NCBI GenBank assembly: GCA_022747635.1
Contig: JAKTNV010000018.1
Coordinates: 1,524,001 to 1,588,000 of the forward strand
Length of the DNA: 64,000 bases
Direction: 5' to 3'
Source: Hetaerina americana
Taxonomy: Eukaryota > Arthropoda > Insecta > Odonata > Calopterygidae
Positions 22,235 through 32,215 of this stretch are shown here, piece by piece (positions within the stretch are counted from its first letter, which is position 1; each line of letters opens with the position of its first letter). The position numbers were made by a program, and so were the translations under genes. Below the pieces are notes generated by a model that saw nothing but the letters and a program-made list of their open reading frames with translations, did no database searches and was not told where the DNA came from.

Positions 22235-22800
22235 TTTCACTGATTCAATACAGGCAAAGAAGCTTTCTCTCAAAGAGGAAGGAATTGATGACGGGGCTTT
22301 GAGTAAGGATGTTAAGAAAAGGCTCGTCAAAACCTTGACGTGGAGCATAGCTGTGTATGGTGCGGAAAGGTGGTCATTGAAGCAGGAGTATAGACGTAGA
22401 TTGGAGGCTTCAGATATATGAGTGCGGCGAAGGATGGAAAAAAGAAATTTGCCGAAGGAAAAACAAACGGAGAAGTACCATTCATGGTGGGGGAGGAGAG
22501 GGGATTGTTTAGAGAGAGGATCCTCAAGGAGGATCCAACGCAAGATGGTGGATGCAAACCATTTTGTTTGATGAATGGATGTTGAAGGCCGTGATGCAAG
22601 CTCGGAAGGGATATGAACAGGAAAGGGTGGACGGGTTGTAGGGAATAGGGGGAAGTGACGATGGATCGGCCTATTATAATTTCGGGTGCCAGGTTGTGTT
22701 TCGAGAGGGGAGGCAAGGGAATGCATCCTCTCCGTGTTGTTCTTGAAGTATATTTCCATCCAAAACCTACCTCGGAAGACTACTTACGAATAATAGCAAT
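22235..22800 (+). mobile_element. RTE-like LINE 3' end relic
   Basis: The + translation reads GALSKDVKKRLVKTLTWSI, AVYGAERWSLKQEYRRRLEA, then RRMEKRNLPKEKQTEKYH. It ends in the typical 3' UTR 'tttccatccaaaacctacc' and an AT-rich 'aataatagcaata' tail. Frameshifted. Confidence 0.75.
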
Positions 22801-22910
22801 AACACAGTAATTTATTTGGCAAATGAACCTCTATTTTCTTCAAAAATGAGACTAAATTAGCAGTAAAAATCTGCATTTATTAGGTTTTTTACTGTAAAGA
22901 AATATATTTA

Positions 22911-23821
22911 CATGGTCCCTTCAATAAGTATCGTGACTGGTTCGCTGTAGCCTCGACAGAGTGGTGGATGGGGGTCCGACCGGTCGGCTCGGTAGAGGGG
23001 CCCCCACCACTCAGGCGCACTTAAGTTCAGTCACCTCCGGGCATGCGTTGAGACAGGAAGTGCATTTTCGTGACGTGTGATTGTTTGTGATGTCGTCGCG
23101 CCAGCATGGAGCGCACCGCCGAGCAACGCTACGCTTTGAATGTTTGCGTTGAACTCGGGAAATCCGCGTCGAAGACCCTTGAAATCATCAAACAGGCTGA
23201 TGGGGATGATGCCTTAAGCCGCACAAAAGTTTGTGAGTGGCAGAAAATGTTTAAGGAAGGCCGGGAGCTCGTCGAAGATGAGCACCACGTCGGACGCCCG
23301 ACGACCGCTCGAGCCGATGCTCAGGTGCCCGGAGTGAAAAACGTTTTGGACTCTGACAGGCGTTTAACCATCGCCCTTATCAGTGAAGAGACCGGCCTTT
23401 CAGTCGGAACCGTCCACACCATTGTAACAGAGGATCTTGCGATGAGGAAAGTGTGCGCGAAGCTGGTGCCGAAAGTCTTGAGCGAGGAACAAAAAATGTC
23501 GCGGTGGGAACTTTCGCAAGAAATTTTGGACTGCGTCCAGGAAGATGGAGCTTTTCTCGACAACGTTATTAACTCAAAGGATAGCTCAAAAGGAGCTCAA
23601 AGGATATCGGTTCGACTCTATCGAGGCGTTTCTAGCGGCGACGACAAAGCTCTTAACAGTATTCCGGAAAGCGACTTCCAGCGGTCTTTTGCCGAGTTGC
23701 AGACGCGCCGAACTAGCGATGCAGGAGGAATGTATTTTGAAGATTTTTAAGTAATTGTAATGATAACTGCAATAAATTTTGATTTTTGGAGCCAGTCCCG
23801 ATACTTACTGACCGGACCATG
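22911..23821 (+). mobile_element. mariner transposon, 911 bp, internally deleted
   Basis: Terminal inverted repeats of about 30 bp (catggtcc...taagtatcg.gactgg; 26 of 30 positions agree between ends), flanked by TA on both sides (22909-22910 and 23822-23823), the mariner target duplication. Length is about 400 bp shorter than an intact mariner. The loss is internal, in the transposase gene. Confidence 0.9.
23106..23750 (+). pseudogene. mariner transposase lacking the DDD catalytic core
   Basis: The 214-codon frame starts at MERTAEQRYALNVCVELGKS and keeps both helix-turn-helix regions that bind the terminal repeats (residues about 1-110, including GRPTTAR and SVGTVHTIVTEDLAMRK) and the KLVPKVLSEEQK linker. 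After FLDNVINSKDSS it jumps to the extreme C-terminus (ALNSIPESDFQRSF, then GGMYFEDF). The region with all three catalytic Asp residues (GDE, HDN, PDF) is deleted. A short stretch around 23590-23640 encodes ELKGYRFDSIEAF in another frame. The product could at most bind DNA; it might act as a repressor if expressed, which is inference. Confidence 0.85.
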
Positions 23822-23823
23822 TA

Positions 23824-24939
23824 AATGAAGATCCCATGACCTTTATTTCTTTAAGATGAAACTAAATTTTCTACCTTGAATTAATAGAAAAGATAACCTA
23901 AAAACCTTTTACCTAACTATGAAAATGCATCGCCTTATGAACCCAACGCATTGGATTGAATCTGTTCTCAAACATCATAATGCATTAATGTAATCACATG
24001 CAAATCTGCCTGCTCGTGAAGATGCTGCTTGACAGTTTTAATGCATTCGACGAATCTATAGTCATCAACTATCATATTACACCACTATCATTTCTTGCCA
24101 ATGCGTGCAGCTCCAGAAGAGGATATGGAGGCATAATTAACGTAATCCAGCTCCGTTTCTCAGAGACGCCATATTATTAGAGTGACATCATATAACCTCC
24201 CAAGAATAAAACTCTATATACCAAGGTTTTTTTAAGTAAATATACATGAGTAGATTATAAATTATTAATATACACTCTGAGATAGCTTAATATTCATTTG
24301 GACGTAATTAATTGTAAGTGGATACTTTTTCGTAACCCATACGTTATGCCCATGCGTTCAGTGATTCTTATTTCATTACAATTATGTAAACGCATGAATT
24401 GAAAGGAATTAACTTTTATATTAATTCTATCACATGCGTAAGTATTCTTCCAAACACATACGACGCTTTATTATTATAATGAAACAAATAGCCTCTAAAA
24501 CGGAAGCACCAACACATCCCGATCGTTATAAACATAATCTTTAAACACTCGTTAACGTTCTCCAATAAACATACTGGTACAATATAGCATTGTGATAATA
24601 TTTACTGGTTGCAAAAAATATTGAACGTATATATGTATTCCACAAAGAAGACTGTTTTGTTATTCAAGATATTATGATAGTACCTGGTTCACGAGCAAAC
24701 GAGTTTCAGCCCTAAGTTAGCTCACGATTAAAATCGCTGGCGGATATGCAAAAATTAGCATGAGACTTCTAGAGGAAGGTTACAAAAATACTGTCTCACG
24801 ATTTGCGACCAATGATGATGACCATTTATAGGAAGCATGTCGAAAGGCAATGCATACTAAACTTGATAATGACATACCACTTGCAAAACATGAATTTCCA
24901 CGTTTCCCGAGAGGGCAATGCATTTCGAATCATTCGACT
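23824..24939. other. AT-rich intervening sequence
   Basis: No gene, repeat or RNA recognised. Confidence 0.4.
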
Positions 24940-24955
24940 AAATAGCACATAACAG

Positions 24956-25075
24956 TTTCAGGTTTAACTATGCGGAATTCCTTCATTATGAGGGTAAAAA
25001 AGAAACTTTGCACTTCCACAATAAAGATTTAATGTATCACAACCATGGTTTCCATGCTGCGCATCCAACCCCACC
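24956..25075 (+). mobile_element. PLE terminal fragment (tail plus arm)
   Basis: Begins with a tail of the type seen in the hairpin elements (tttcaggtttaactatgcgg). An arm (agggtaaaaaagaaactttg...) nearly identical to the arm of the element at 59296-59469 follows, then half a hammerhead in antisense (complement of GAAACCAUGGUUG). The rest of the ribozyme and the second arm are lost or not recognisable. Confidence 0.6.
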
Positions 25076-25299
25076 CCCACCAAGGCAGTGATGACCATCG
25101 ACCGTCCCTTGATAAAGGTCAAACCATTGTAGACAAACACCCCCCCTCCCCTAATTAAATGTAGAAGACAATGTATTCCGCCGCTATTTCTAAGAACGGT
25201 GGATTGTTACATTGTGTTCTTCATTGAATGACCACTTAATTAAAATAAACTTCCACAAATTTCAGCCACAAACCCATTTGCATACCCTCCCCCTCCCCT

Positions 25300-25410
25300 A
25301 GACCACTAATAGGCTGCTGCACCTGCACTCAACTTACCCCCTCTCCTCTCCCTTACTCCCCCCCTACCCCTACCTCACCCCCTCTCCTTTCCCTCTCGCC
25401 CCACGTGGAG
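25300..25410. repeat. Pyrimidine-rich tract
   Basis: C/T-rich low-complexity stretch (cttaccccctctcctctccc and similar). Comparable tracts lie inside the inverted repeats of the coding PLE, so it may be a decayed part of a PLE terminus. Confidence 0.5.
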
Positions 25411-25424
25411 CCAGACTATATTAG

Positions 25425-25475
25425 TTGAAAAACTGTTGATGCCGATGCTGCGAATCATCATCAGGTAACTAAGGC
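25425..25475 (-). ncRNA. Possible decayed PLE hammerhead
   Basis: On the minus strand, CCUGAUGAUGA is followed by a weak stem-loop, and the expected GAAAC is degraded to AACAG. Only the first half of the core is intact. Confidence 0.35.
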
Positions 25476-26914
25476 GAGAAGAATTAGTAGAAGCCTTGAC
25501 GGCTGGGCAGGCGCAGCGCTAGGGCAACACAAAGAGCCCTTTTATGAAAGAAACTGATAGCATTCTTGTAAGGAAGAATAAAAATAATTAACCCCTAACA
25601 TAATCATCAATTTGAATGCGATTTCTGTCCTAAACTGGATTGACTCTAATTTTTAATGCTTAATTGCGATCTCATTCGCCAAAGATAATATTTGGTTATC
25701 ACAGGAGGAAGTAATGTGGGATATGTTTTTGATATCTCAGTGATATTCACGGCGGAATCCATCACTCTTACTTGATAACGTGATTCACTAAAGTGTCGTG
25801 CATCCTTGCGTAAGTCGAAACCTTGAATCCAGCTGATTTGATTTGGTATGATGACGCCGACCTTTTTCTTCCCTGGAAGTGAAGTTTTTCTTACGGGGGA
25901 AGTATTTTTTTTTGCTTTTGTCATAATGCTATGATCTGACTTCTCAATTCTCAAATATTTTTCAGACGTATTGCTTATTTTAACCGTAAAATATATCACA
26001 ATAAACAGTGGATGTTGTGAAGCCTTGAGAATCGATCAAACCGTCGAAGCTGAGTGAGTTGTCGGATGTCTTTGCATCTTGAACACTCTATTTCCATTCG
26101 CGTAGTAAAAAAATGTCATGAAATATGTTATTTATTTGGCTCCTCTCATAAAAGACTAAATCATCGTATTATATATGGATCATTTGGTCCATCGTCCCTC
26201 AAAAGTTCCTGAGACTTACCGCCTGTAATATTATTAATCCCTGAGGGAGATCACATGTCACTTCTCCTGCTTCTATTCCACGTCACTGTTTTTTCTTTAG
26301 GTTCCCTTGGCGAAGGCCCTTCATCCTCATCCCCCCCTCCCCATTCCCCCCCACCACCCTCCAATTTCTCTCGTCCTTCGTTTTTTCCACCCTTCGTCTT
26401 CCAGACATTCCACCCTTCAACCCTTCAGCCCTGCCCTCCATTCATCTCCCGCGCCTCGCCCCTCCATTGCGGTAGGGAATTTTCGAGTGACAAAAAAACT
26501 ACCTCGCGAAGCATAAAAAACCAATTATGAGGGTTGCTCCTCGTTTCTCGTAATTGTTAAGCTTCATTCCACTAATGGAAGTCAACCTCCTTTTTCAGCG
26601 ATATAAATTAAAAGGGTCCCAGTTGCTATGAATGTCATCCTCTCTTACCCTGAGGAGGCATTTAATGATTTGTTTAGCGGAGTGTGTTCCAAAGAAGAAC
26701 AGACGGTTGATCTTTGATTGTGAAGTACGTATTCCGAAAATCTTGAATACGTTACGTAAGATAACACGCTCAAAAGAGTGAGAGCCGCAATAATACCAAG
26801 CCGCCGTAGACACAAAGCCGCGTCACTTTCAGTTAATTCACCAGCGTCGAAGAAATCGAAAAAAATGTCTAAAATGTGTCAGAATTTTAGAGGAAGCCTC
26901 GATAGCATAACTGA
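25476..26914. other. No recognisable gene
   Basis: Contains a minus-strand 117-codon frame (25646-25999) of unknown character. A strongly pyrimidine-rich block at 26310-26460 generates proline/serine-rich spurious frames. Confidence 0.35.
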
Positions 26915-27075
26915 GTAAATCACTCGGCCGGATAGCGATGGAGCCGGATTTGAATCCCAGTCAAGGCGAATGATTTTTACACTTTGAAATTGTTGCATTG
27001 AATTGTATATTATCCGATGACTCCATCAAAAGTTACTATTGCGGCATCTCTCGCCGTTTCTTGGAATTAAAATTT
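26915..27075 (+). mobile_element. SINE family C copy
   Basis: A tRNA-like head remnant (ctgagtaaatcactcggccg), a box B-like ggatttgaatccc followed by 'agtcaaggcgaatgattttt', then the family body (gatgactccatcaaaagtta and 'gtttcttggaatta'). Single copy, not folded back. Confidence 0.65.
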
Positions 27076-27599
27076 GATTAATGAAATTGTATTTTTGGAT
27101 AACTAATGAGGTAAGATTGAAATGAAACCGACATTATGCGGTCCATGACCGAATCAGTCCAATTCTTGCTGCTTTCAGAAGGGCACTTTCTAGGATTATT
27201 TTTCGAATCAGGGTCATCATCGCAGATCATTTTCTCTAGGTTCATACCTTCAAACGTACATTTAAGGCGAAACTTTTCTGCCTGCGGACTGGTTTTGATT
27301 GAAGTCGAGGGTCAAAGAACAGTTGTTGACAGGCTGCAACTTCTCAGGGCATTGGTTCAGCATGCTATAGCATATCTTCGATGGGAGCCATCGTTTTTTA
27401 AGGGATATTTAGTGCCTAATTTTAGTAGTCAAGTACAATTAAATGAATAAGATTAAGCTTTAGGCCACCATACCTGCTATAAGCGACCATTACGTTCCTC
27501 ATCGATGATTTTAATCGTCTTTCTTGTATAATTGATGGTATTTCCGAGCAATCCCATCACAATAAATCTTTGGAGCTTCGTGCTTTAATAAACTTAAAT
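27076..27599. other. No recognisable gene
   Basis: A 104-codon + frame (27136-27450) is not recognised; no domain or repeats seen. Confidence 0.3.
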
Positions 27600-27745
27600 C
27601 GTAAATTTACCAACAGGGGTTCGGCGATTGGGTGCGAAGAGTTATTGTGGCGAAGGCTGACCTGAAAGTAACTAACGTTTCGGCCCAGGTGGGCAAGGCT
27701 AGAGCCACCATTTTGGTGTCTATACATGTCCCTACACTCAGGATA
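27600..27745 (-). mobile_element. Possible PLE terminal relic
   Basis: On the minus strand, GCCC-ACCU-GGGC-C-GAAACGUUAGU looks like stem II, the GAAA core and the short stem III of a PLE hammerhead, and an AT-rich arm follows. The CUGAUGA half is not recognisable, so this is a weak call. Confidence 0.35.
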
Positions 27746-27883
27746 CATCCCACTGCGGTATTGTGTGAGCAGACGGTGGTTCCTCTATGCCTTGCTCACT
27801 CGGCGAACTGTTGAAATACGTGCTGCAATAGACAATCACAACGCGAGTTGTGATTAGGTTTTTATCTACAAAAAACAAACATA

Positions 27884-29200
27884 CAGGGTTCGTCCTGAAA
27901 ATAAGTGTACTGAGCTCAGGAAAAAAAATTTATTACACTTTTACATATCTTAAGCTAATATTCCTCAAAATAGGACCCTTGTGAGTCGATACACTTGTTC
28001 CAGCGCCGTTCCCATTCCTGGAACGCTCCCGCGAAGGCATCATCGGGAACCTCTCGAAGACACGTCGTCACGGCCTCTTTGACGGCGTCCGAAGTCCCGT
28101 ATCGCGTTCCTTTCAAACTCCTCTTTATCTTCGGGAACAGAAAGAAGTCCGGTGGTGCCAAGTCCGGGTTGTAGGGCGGGTGCGGCAGCGTTGCCACGCC
28201 GTGCTTGGCCAAGAAGTGCGACACGACAAGCGCGGTGTGAGACGGCGCATTGTCGTGATGCAGCCGCCAGATGTTTTTGATCGCTGGCCGGACGTGGGCG
28301 ACTCGTTTTCGAAGCCTGTCGAGCACTTGGACGTAAAATGCAGCATTTACAGTTTGTCGTTCAGGTACAAATTCGTAGTGGACGACTCCCCTTTTGTCAA
28401 AAAAGACAATGAGCATCGCCTTGATCCGAGATTTGCTCATGCGAGCTTTCTTTTGACGGGGTGATGATGGGGTGTGCCACTCCGCACTTTGTCTCTTCGA
28501 CTCCGGGTCGTACTCAAAGATCCACGTCTCGTCACCCGAAACAACGTTCTCTAAAAAATGTGGATCATTTTTGCAGTGATCCGCAAGTTGTGTCGCGATT
28601 TCCAAACGATTGAGTCTTTGATCATCACTGAGCACTTTCGGCACCAACTTTGCACAAATTTTTCGCATCTGTAATTGCTCCCTAATAATCTCGTGCACTA
28701 TTGTTTTTGGCACATTACACTGCTCTGCTATCATCCGAACACTAGGACGACGATCAGAGTTCAGTACATCGCGAACTTTTCGCACATTTTCGTCGGTGAG
28801 TGTCGTTGATGGGCGTCCAGGCCGTGGTTCGTCGTCGACCTCTTCTCTGTCCTCCACGTACATCTTGTGCCACCGAAAGATCATGTTTCTGGACATGGCT
28901 GACTCCCCGTAAGCCTGGTTAATCATACCGACAGTTTCGGTAGACGATTTCCCAAGCTTTACCGCAAATTTGATGGAATAACGCCGCTCCAAAAACTTCG
29001 GCATCGCGTTCCGTGACGTGGGTCGAGCGTGGAGGTTCGCGTTAACAGAGCTCCTCACTACACCACAGCTCAGAGCCGACTGCCTTTTTCAGCGTCGCTT
29101 GCCAGCATACCCCCCTCCAATCGCAGCCCGTCAGAGCGGTGCTGGGCGCGCCTGGAGCGGCGGGAAAAAATCAGTACACTTATTTTCCGGACGAACCCTG
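27884..29200 (-). mobile_element. Apparently intact mariner transposon
   Basis: 1317 bp bounded by TA on both sides (27882-27883, 29201-29202). Terminal inverted repeats of 30 bp (starting cagggttcgtcc, ending aagtgtactga) differ at one position only. A single uninterrupted transposase gene fills most of the interior on the minus strand. Size, repeats and open frame are what an autonomous mariner should have; among the ten mariners here it is the only one without visible damage. Confidence 0.95.
27955..29004 (-). CDS. mariner transposase, DD34D, full length
   Basis: Cut-and-paste DNA transposase of the IS630-Tc1-mariner superfamily; it would bind the 30-bp terminal repeats as a dimer and insert at TA. 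The start is placed at MPKFLERRYS because mariner proteins begin there; the frame extends 18 codons further upstream (to 29058) with an unrelated leader. Predicted length is 349 residues (Mos1 is 345). Order: first HTH about 5-50, GRPSTT linker at 63-68, second HTH about 70-112 (KTIVHEII), KLVPKVLSDDQ at 119-129, then the catalytic triad Asp158 (SGDET), Asp251 (HHDNAPSHT) and Asp286 (PPDFFLFP), with 92 and 34 residues between. All three Asp residues are present and no stop or frameshift interrupts the frame. The KLVPK motif departs from the common WVPHEL of other mariners; I do not assign a subfamily firmly. Activity is inference. Confidence 0.95.
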   Translation of the reverse strand: MPKFLERRYSIKFAVKLGKSSTETVGMINQAYGESAMSRNMIFRWHKMYVEDREEVDDEPRPGRPSTTLTDENVRKVRDVLNSDRRPSVRMIAEQCNVPKTIVHEIIREQLQMRKICAKLVPKVLSDDQRLNRLEIATQLADHCKNDPHFLENVVSGDETWIFEYDPESKRQSAEWHTPSSPRQKKARMSKSRIKAMLIVFFDKRGVVHYEFVPERQTVNAAFYVQVLDRLRKRVAHVRPAIKNIWRLHHDNAPSHTALVVSHFLAKHGVATLPHPPYNPDLAPPDFFLFPKIKRSLKGTRYGTSDAVKEAVTTCLREVPDDAFAGAFQEWERRWNKCIDSQGSYFEEY

Positions 29201-29202
29201 TA

Positions 29203-30944
29203 TACAATATACGTATGCTATAGCACTGCGATGGGTGAATTGGCGTCATACTTAACTGACACGATGACATCGAATTCTTGACTGCCAAGTCACAAGCACT
29301 TATGCAATTAGATGCGCACGGCTAATACACTCATGGCACGCATACCCTCTTCGTGATTCGCTCCTTAGCACCCGTGCGGTGACCTTTTCCCGGTCAGACA
29401 TTCTTTTTGGACGATGAACTTGCCTCCTGACGTAAGCGGGAAATCCTGTTCGAGCAATTGACACCGTATCGACAACCGTGACGGATGCCACTCGGAAGTC
29501 GAAAGGCAGGCATTGTCTCCGACCGCCGCTCCCATTGACTCTCCCCCCCCCCCCGGCCAGTATCGCAATCAGCAGGGGGTCGATCGGCTCTGTGGCCGGC
29601 CGTCGAGCGCTCGCCTTGCTTCTGGCGATCAATGCAACTTTCGCACTTTCAGTGGCAAAAATTTCTCTGGAGAAATTGGCAATATTGTCTGTTATGGTTT
29701 CTTAGGGATAACATAAGTAAATAGGAAACCTGCATGTATACGAACGGACTAGTACATGGATGATGGGCGATAAAATAATTGCAATTAGAATCTACTTGCG
29801 ACTATTAGATATATAGACTATTAGAATATATTTGCGGCGACTCGACATAACTTTAACTTCCTATCATTTCATGACTTTCAATTTATTTGTTTGATGGTGC
29901 GCATTGATGTGTAATCATAGGTTAAATGAAGGCCTTTTTTCCTGTCGCGGGTGCAAGAATCATGTTTTCATCAATCTTCTCCTTTTTCCTTAATTACTCC
30001 TGATTTCAGAGTTGTGCTTTCATCCAGTGTATAGCTGAGTATTACATTCAATTTCCTTGTGTCTCTGAGCACACAAGTGCATATATTAAGGAAAATAAAA
30101 GAAACATATATTATTATCAAATGCGTTACACCCGTAATAAAACGCTCATGTGTTAATATAGCCACAGTGTACAGACCACGTTACATGCACTTAAGTCGGC
30201 AAATCAATTTCTTAAAAATTGTGGGTTAACGTGAAGTCGAGTGTCGCAAACGCTCTTTAACATAAAATTTCATTAATTAACAGATTCAAAGTAATTTTGA
30301 GATGGTGTACTTGAATTTTATTTAGACGCAAGTTAATTTTTACCGCTCCTTATTTAAAAATATATATTCATTTAATAAGTGAAATGCAAATATCCTACCC
30401 TTCGGTTATTTTCTTCGCGTATTTTTTTCCACATTAGACCTCACCCAAGCCAAACGATCGTCTGCCTAATCACCCGAGTTAGCCCTCGATGGGCGCTAGT
30501 CGTGTCGTTTCCTCCGCCCGACGCATTCATTCTCGCTTATTAGCGATTCTTCGTGTGTTTAATGGCGGCGCCCCACTCACACATCTGGTCTCGTCGGTCC
30601 TATTCATCGATGGCCATTGTTGTGGACTTAGATCGAGGAGGGCGCGCCTCGCCGCACAATGCCACATCCTCGCGTACGAGGCAGTCGGCTGGGTGAAGAG
30701 GTGCTTGCTACCTGGCGGCCCGCGCGGAACAATGGCGGGCCGCGAAGCGAAGCCAGGAAAAACTCCGGGCATCGTCGGACGCGGAAACAGGAGCCAGGGA
30801 TTTGAACGTCGGTCGCGTGAATGTGACGGAGGCGCCAGGGAAGACCCAACTCCAGGCTCCACCACGATGAGAGTTTGATTGGAGCGGTACGCGTTAAATT
30901 TGAAGTTGCAGCCCGTCTAGAGCAAAACTCGCGGCGGGATGGAA
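29203..30944. other. No recognisable gene; GC-rich island at the right
   Basis: 29500-29640 is GC-rich with a C-run (about 29544-29555). 29700-30480 is AT-rich. 30480-30940 is CpG-rich with overlapping open frames on both strands (up to 129 codons), rich in Arg, Gly and Pro. Such frames arise by chance in GC-rich DNA. It could be a CpG island or first exon region, unproven. Confidence 0.35.
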
Positions 30945-30949
30945 ATTTC

Positions 30950-31209
30950 ATGGAACTTTGAAGTTTTTTTTAACCAGTAAAAACCTTTATCGCTGGACGA
31001 ACCTGGCAAATTGCGGGATATCCAATTTTAATGTTCATTTTGATTCGCCATTGTTTAAACAAACGACAAGCGGCGCGACCTTCCAACCAATGCAGCTCGA
31101 GGCGTACTGACCTATACTGTGTGCGCGTCAATACAGCGACCAACCGGCTCCCTCTTCCACTACTTCGGTCGCTACACGCTATCGAAAGTCACTTTCTGGA
31201 CAGCCCTCG
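30950..31209 (-). mobile_element. mariner 5' end fragment
   Basis: Ends in a terminal repeat (cagccctcg, 31201-31209, then TA). The 5' leader matches the mariners at 41694-42499 and 51710-52590, e.g. 'gcagctcgaggcgtactgac' and 'ggctccctcttccac'. Only the first part of the element, to the beginning of the transposase, remains. Confidence 0.75.
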
Positions 31210-31214
31210 TATCA

Positions 31215-31950
31215 AAATTTAGTTATACGTTTGATACCGAATGCATAATGCTATTGTGTCAATTCAAAGCATATATGAAATATCATCGGCACATTCGTTT
31301 CCCAATGAAAATGGGTCAAATAGCCAACGTATTCATTACTGACTGCATGAAAAATTATTCTCGGTTGAGAATGAGTGGATGTCTTCAAAATAAAAAAAGT
31401 CCTCGTTTGCGGTGATATTACAGACTGTTAATCCACTCGCTTCTCTACTGGAAAAAATAATATATCCAATCTAGCCATTCCCGGATGGTCAGAATGGATC
31501 CTACTGTCACCCTAAAGATTTTTATCGGTCAAAAATCGTTTAACTAATGGTCCCGTGTAATCCCATAATCTTCGGAAAGAAGCGCAGACAGAAAAACCCT
31601 AAGGTATTCAGTTTAAAGATCTGTGGCCTCCGAGCTTTGTCGGTATTTGTCCACCGGACAAGTGGGTGGGTTATAAATTGCGCGCCTCAGGGAAGAGGAG
31701 GTAGAAGGCCCGGGGACCACCCCCTCTCGCCCCGCGCGCCATTCTCTCCTCGGCGCCACCCCCCGTCTGCAGGCACCCACAAGGGACGGCCAAGGAGATC
31801 ACGTGTCCCCGCGCCGCCGAAAGACGGGAAGGGGGGACTAATGAGGAGGAGGAAAACATATGAATGGCGAGAGATGTCGTTCCAAGAAAACGCTAACGTC
31901 GTTTCCGCGCACTTGGCAATTCTTGGCTTTCTTGGGGGGGGGGGGGGTGA
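31215..31950. other. No recognisable gene; poly-G run
   Basis: 31640-31860 is GC-rich. A 139-codon + frame (31547-31966) has no recognisable domain, runs through a 14-G homopolymer (31934-31947) and ends in the PLE target site; I regard it as spurious. Confidence 0.35.
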
Positions 31951-31965
31951 TGAGTGTGTGTCTTG

Positions 31966-32009
31966 AAGAATTCTATGGTCTCGGGCTCAACTTTGTGGAG
32001 GTTCATGTT
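31966..32009 (+). repeat. One-sided PLE tail
   Basis: About 44 nt present only outside the left inverted repeat; core 'tctcgggctcaactttgtgg'. Versions of it occur at the tail side of the elements at 43872, 59296 (inverted), 60972, 24956 and 14640. Confidence 0.8.
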
Positions 32010-32211
32010 CGTTTAAATGAATATACTTTGTAACTTCCACACAATTTTTATTCGTACTACCGGTTTCAACGCAACGGCGTCATCATCAGGTACAAACATT
32101 TTTCGGGCACAGGGTTGTATATATATGCACTTTTCGGAAAGGAATGTTGGGGGAGGGTGGGTGGGGTGAATGGCTAATGGGAAGGAGAGGGGTTAGGGGG
32201 GGGGTTAAGCC
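32010..32211 (+). repeat. PLE left inverted repeat (pseudo-LTR)
   Basis: About 200 nt, the near-perfect reverse complement of 34150-34352. It contains an antisense hammerhead (32054-32093) and a G-rich inner part ending in ggttaagcc. Confidence 0.9.
32054..32093 (-). ncRNA. Hammerhead ribozyme in PLE left repeat
   Basis: Same 40-nt motif as at 34269-34308, in antisense orientation. All core positions are intact. Confidence 0.8.
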
Positions 32212-32215
32212 CTAA

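Noticed and set aside
22217..22759. 180-codon minus-strand frame
   Set aside because: Shadow of the plus-strand LINE 3' end; the sense strand carries the recognisable RRLEA / WSLKQ motifs.
30489..30878. Possible host first exon in a CpG-rich region
   Set aside because: Open frames on both strands are of similar length and Arg/Gly-rich. No start context, splice site or domain could be supported, so only a GC-rich segment is reported.
31547..31966. 139-codon + frame before the PLE
   Set aside because: Crosses a 14-G run and ends inside the PLE target site; no recognisable domain.
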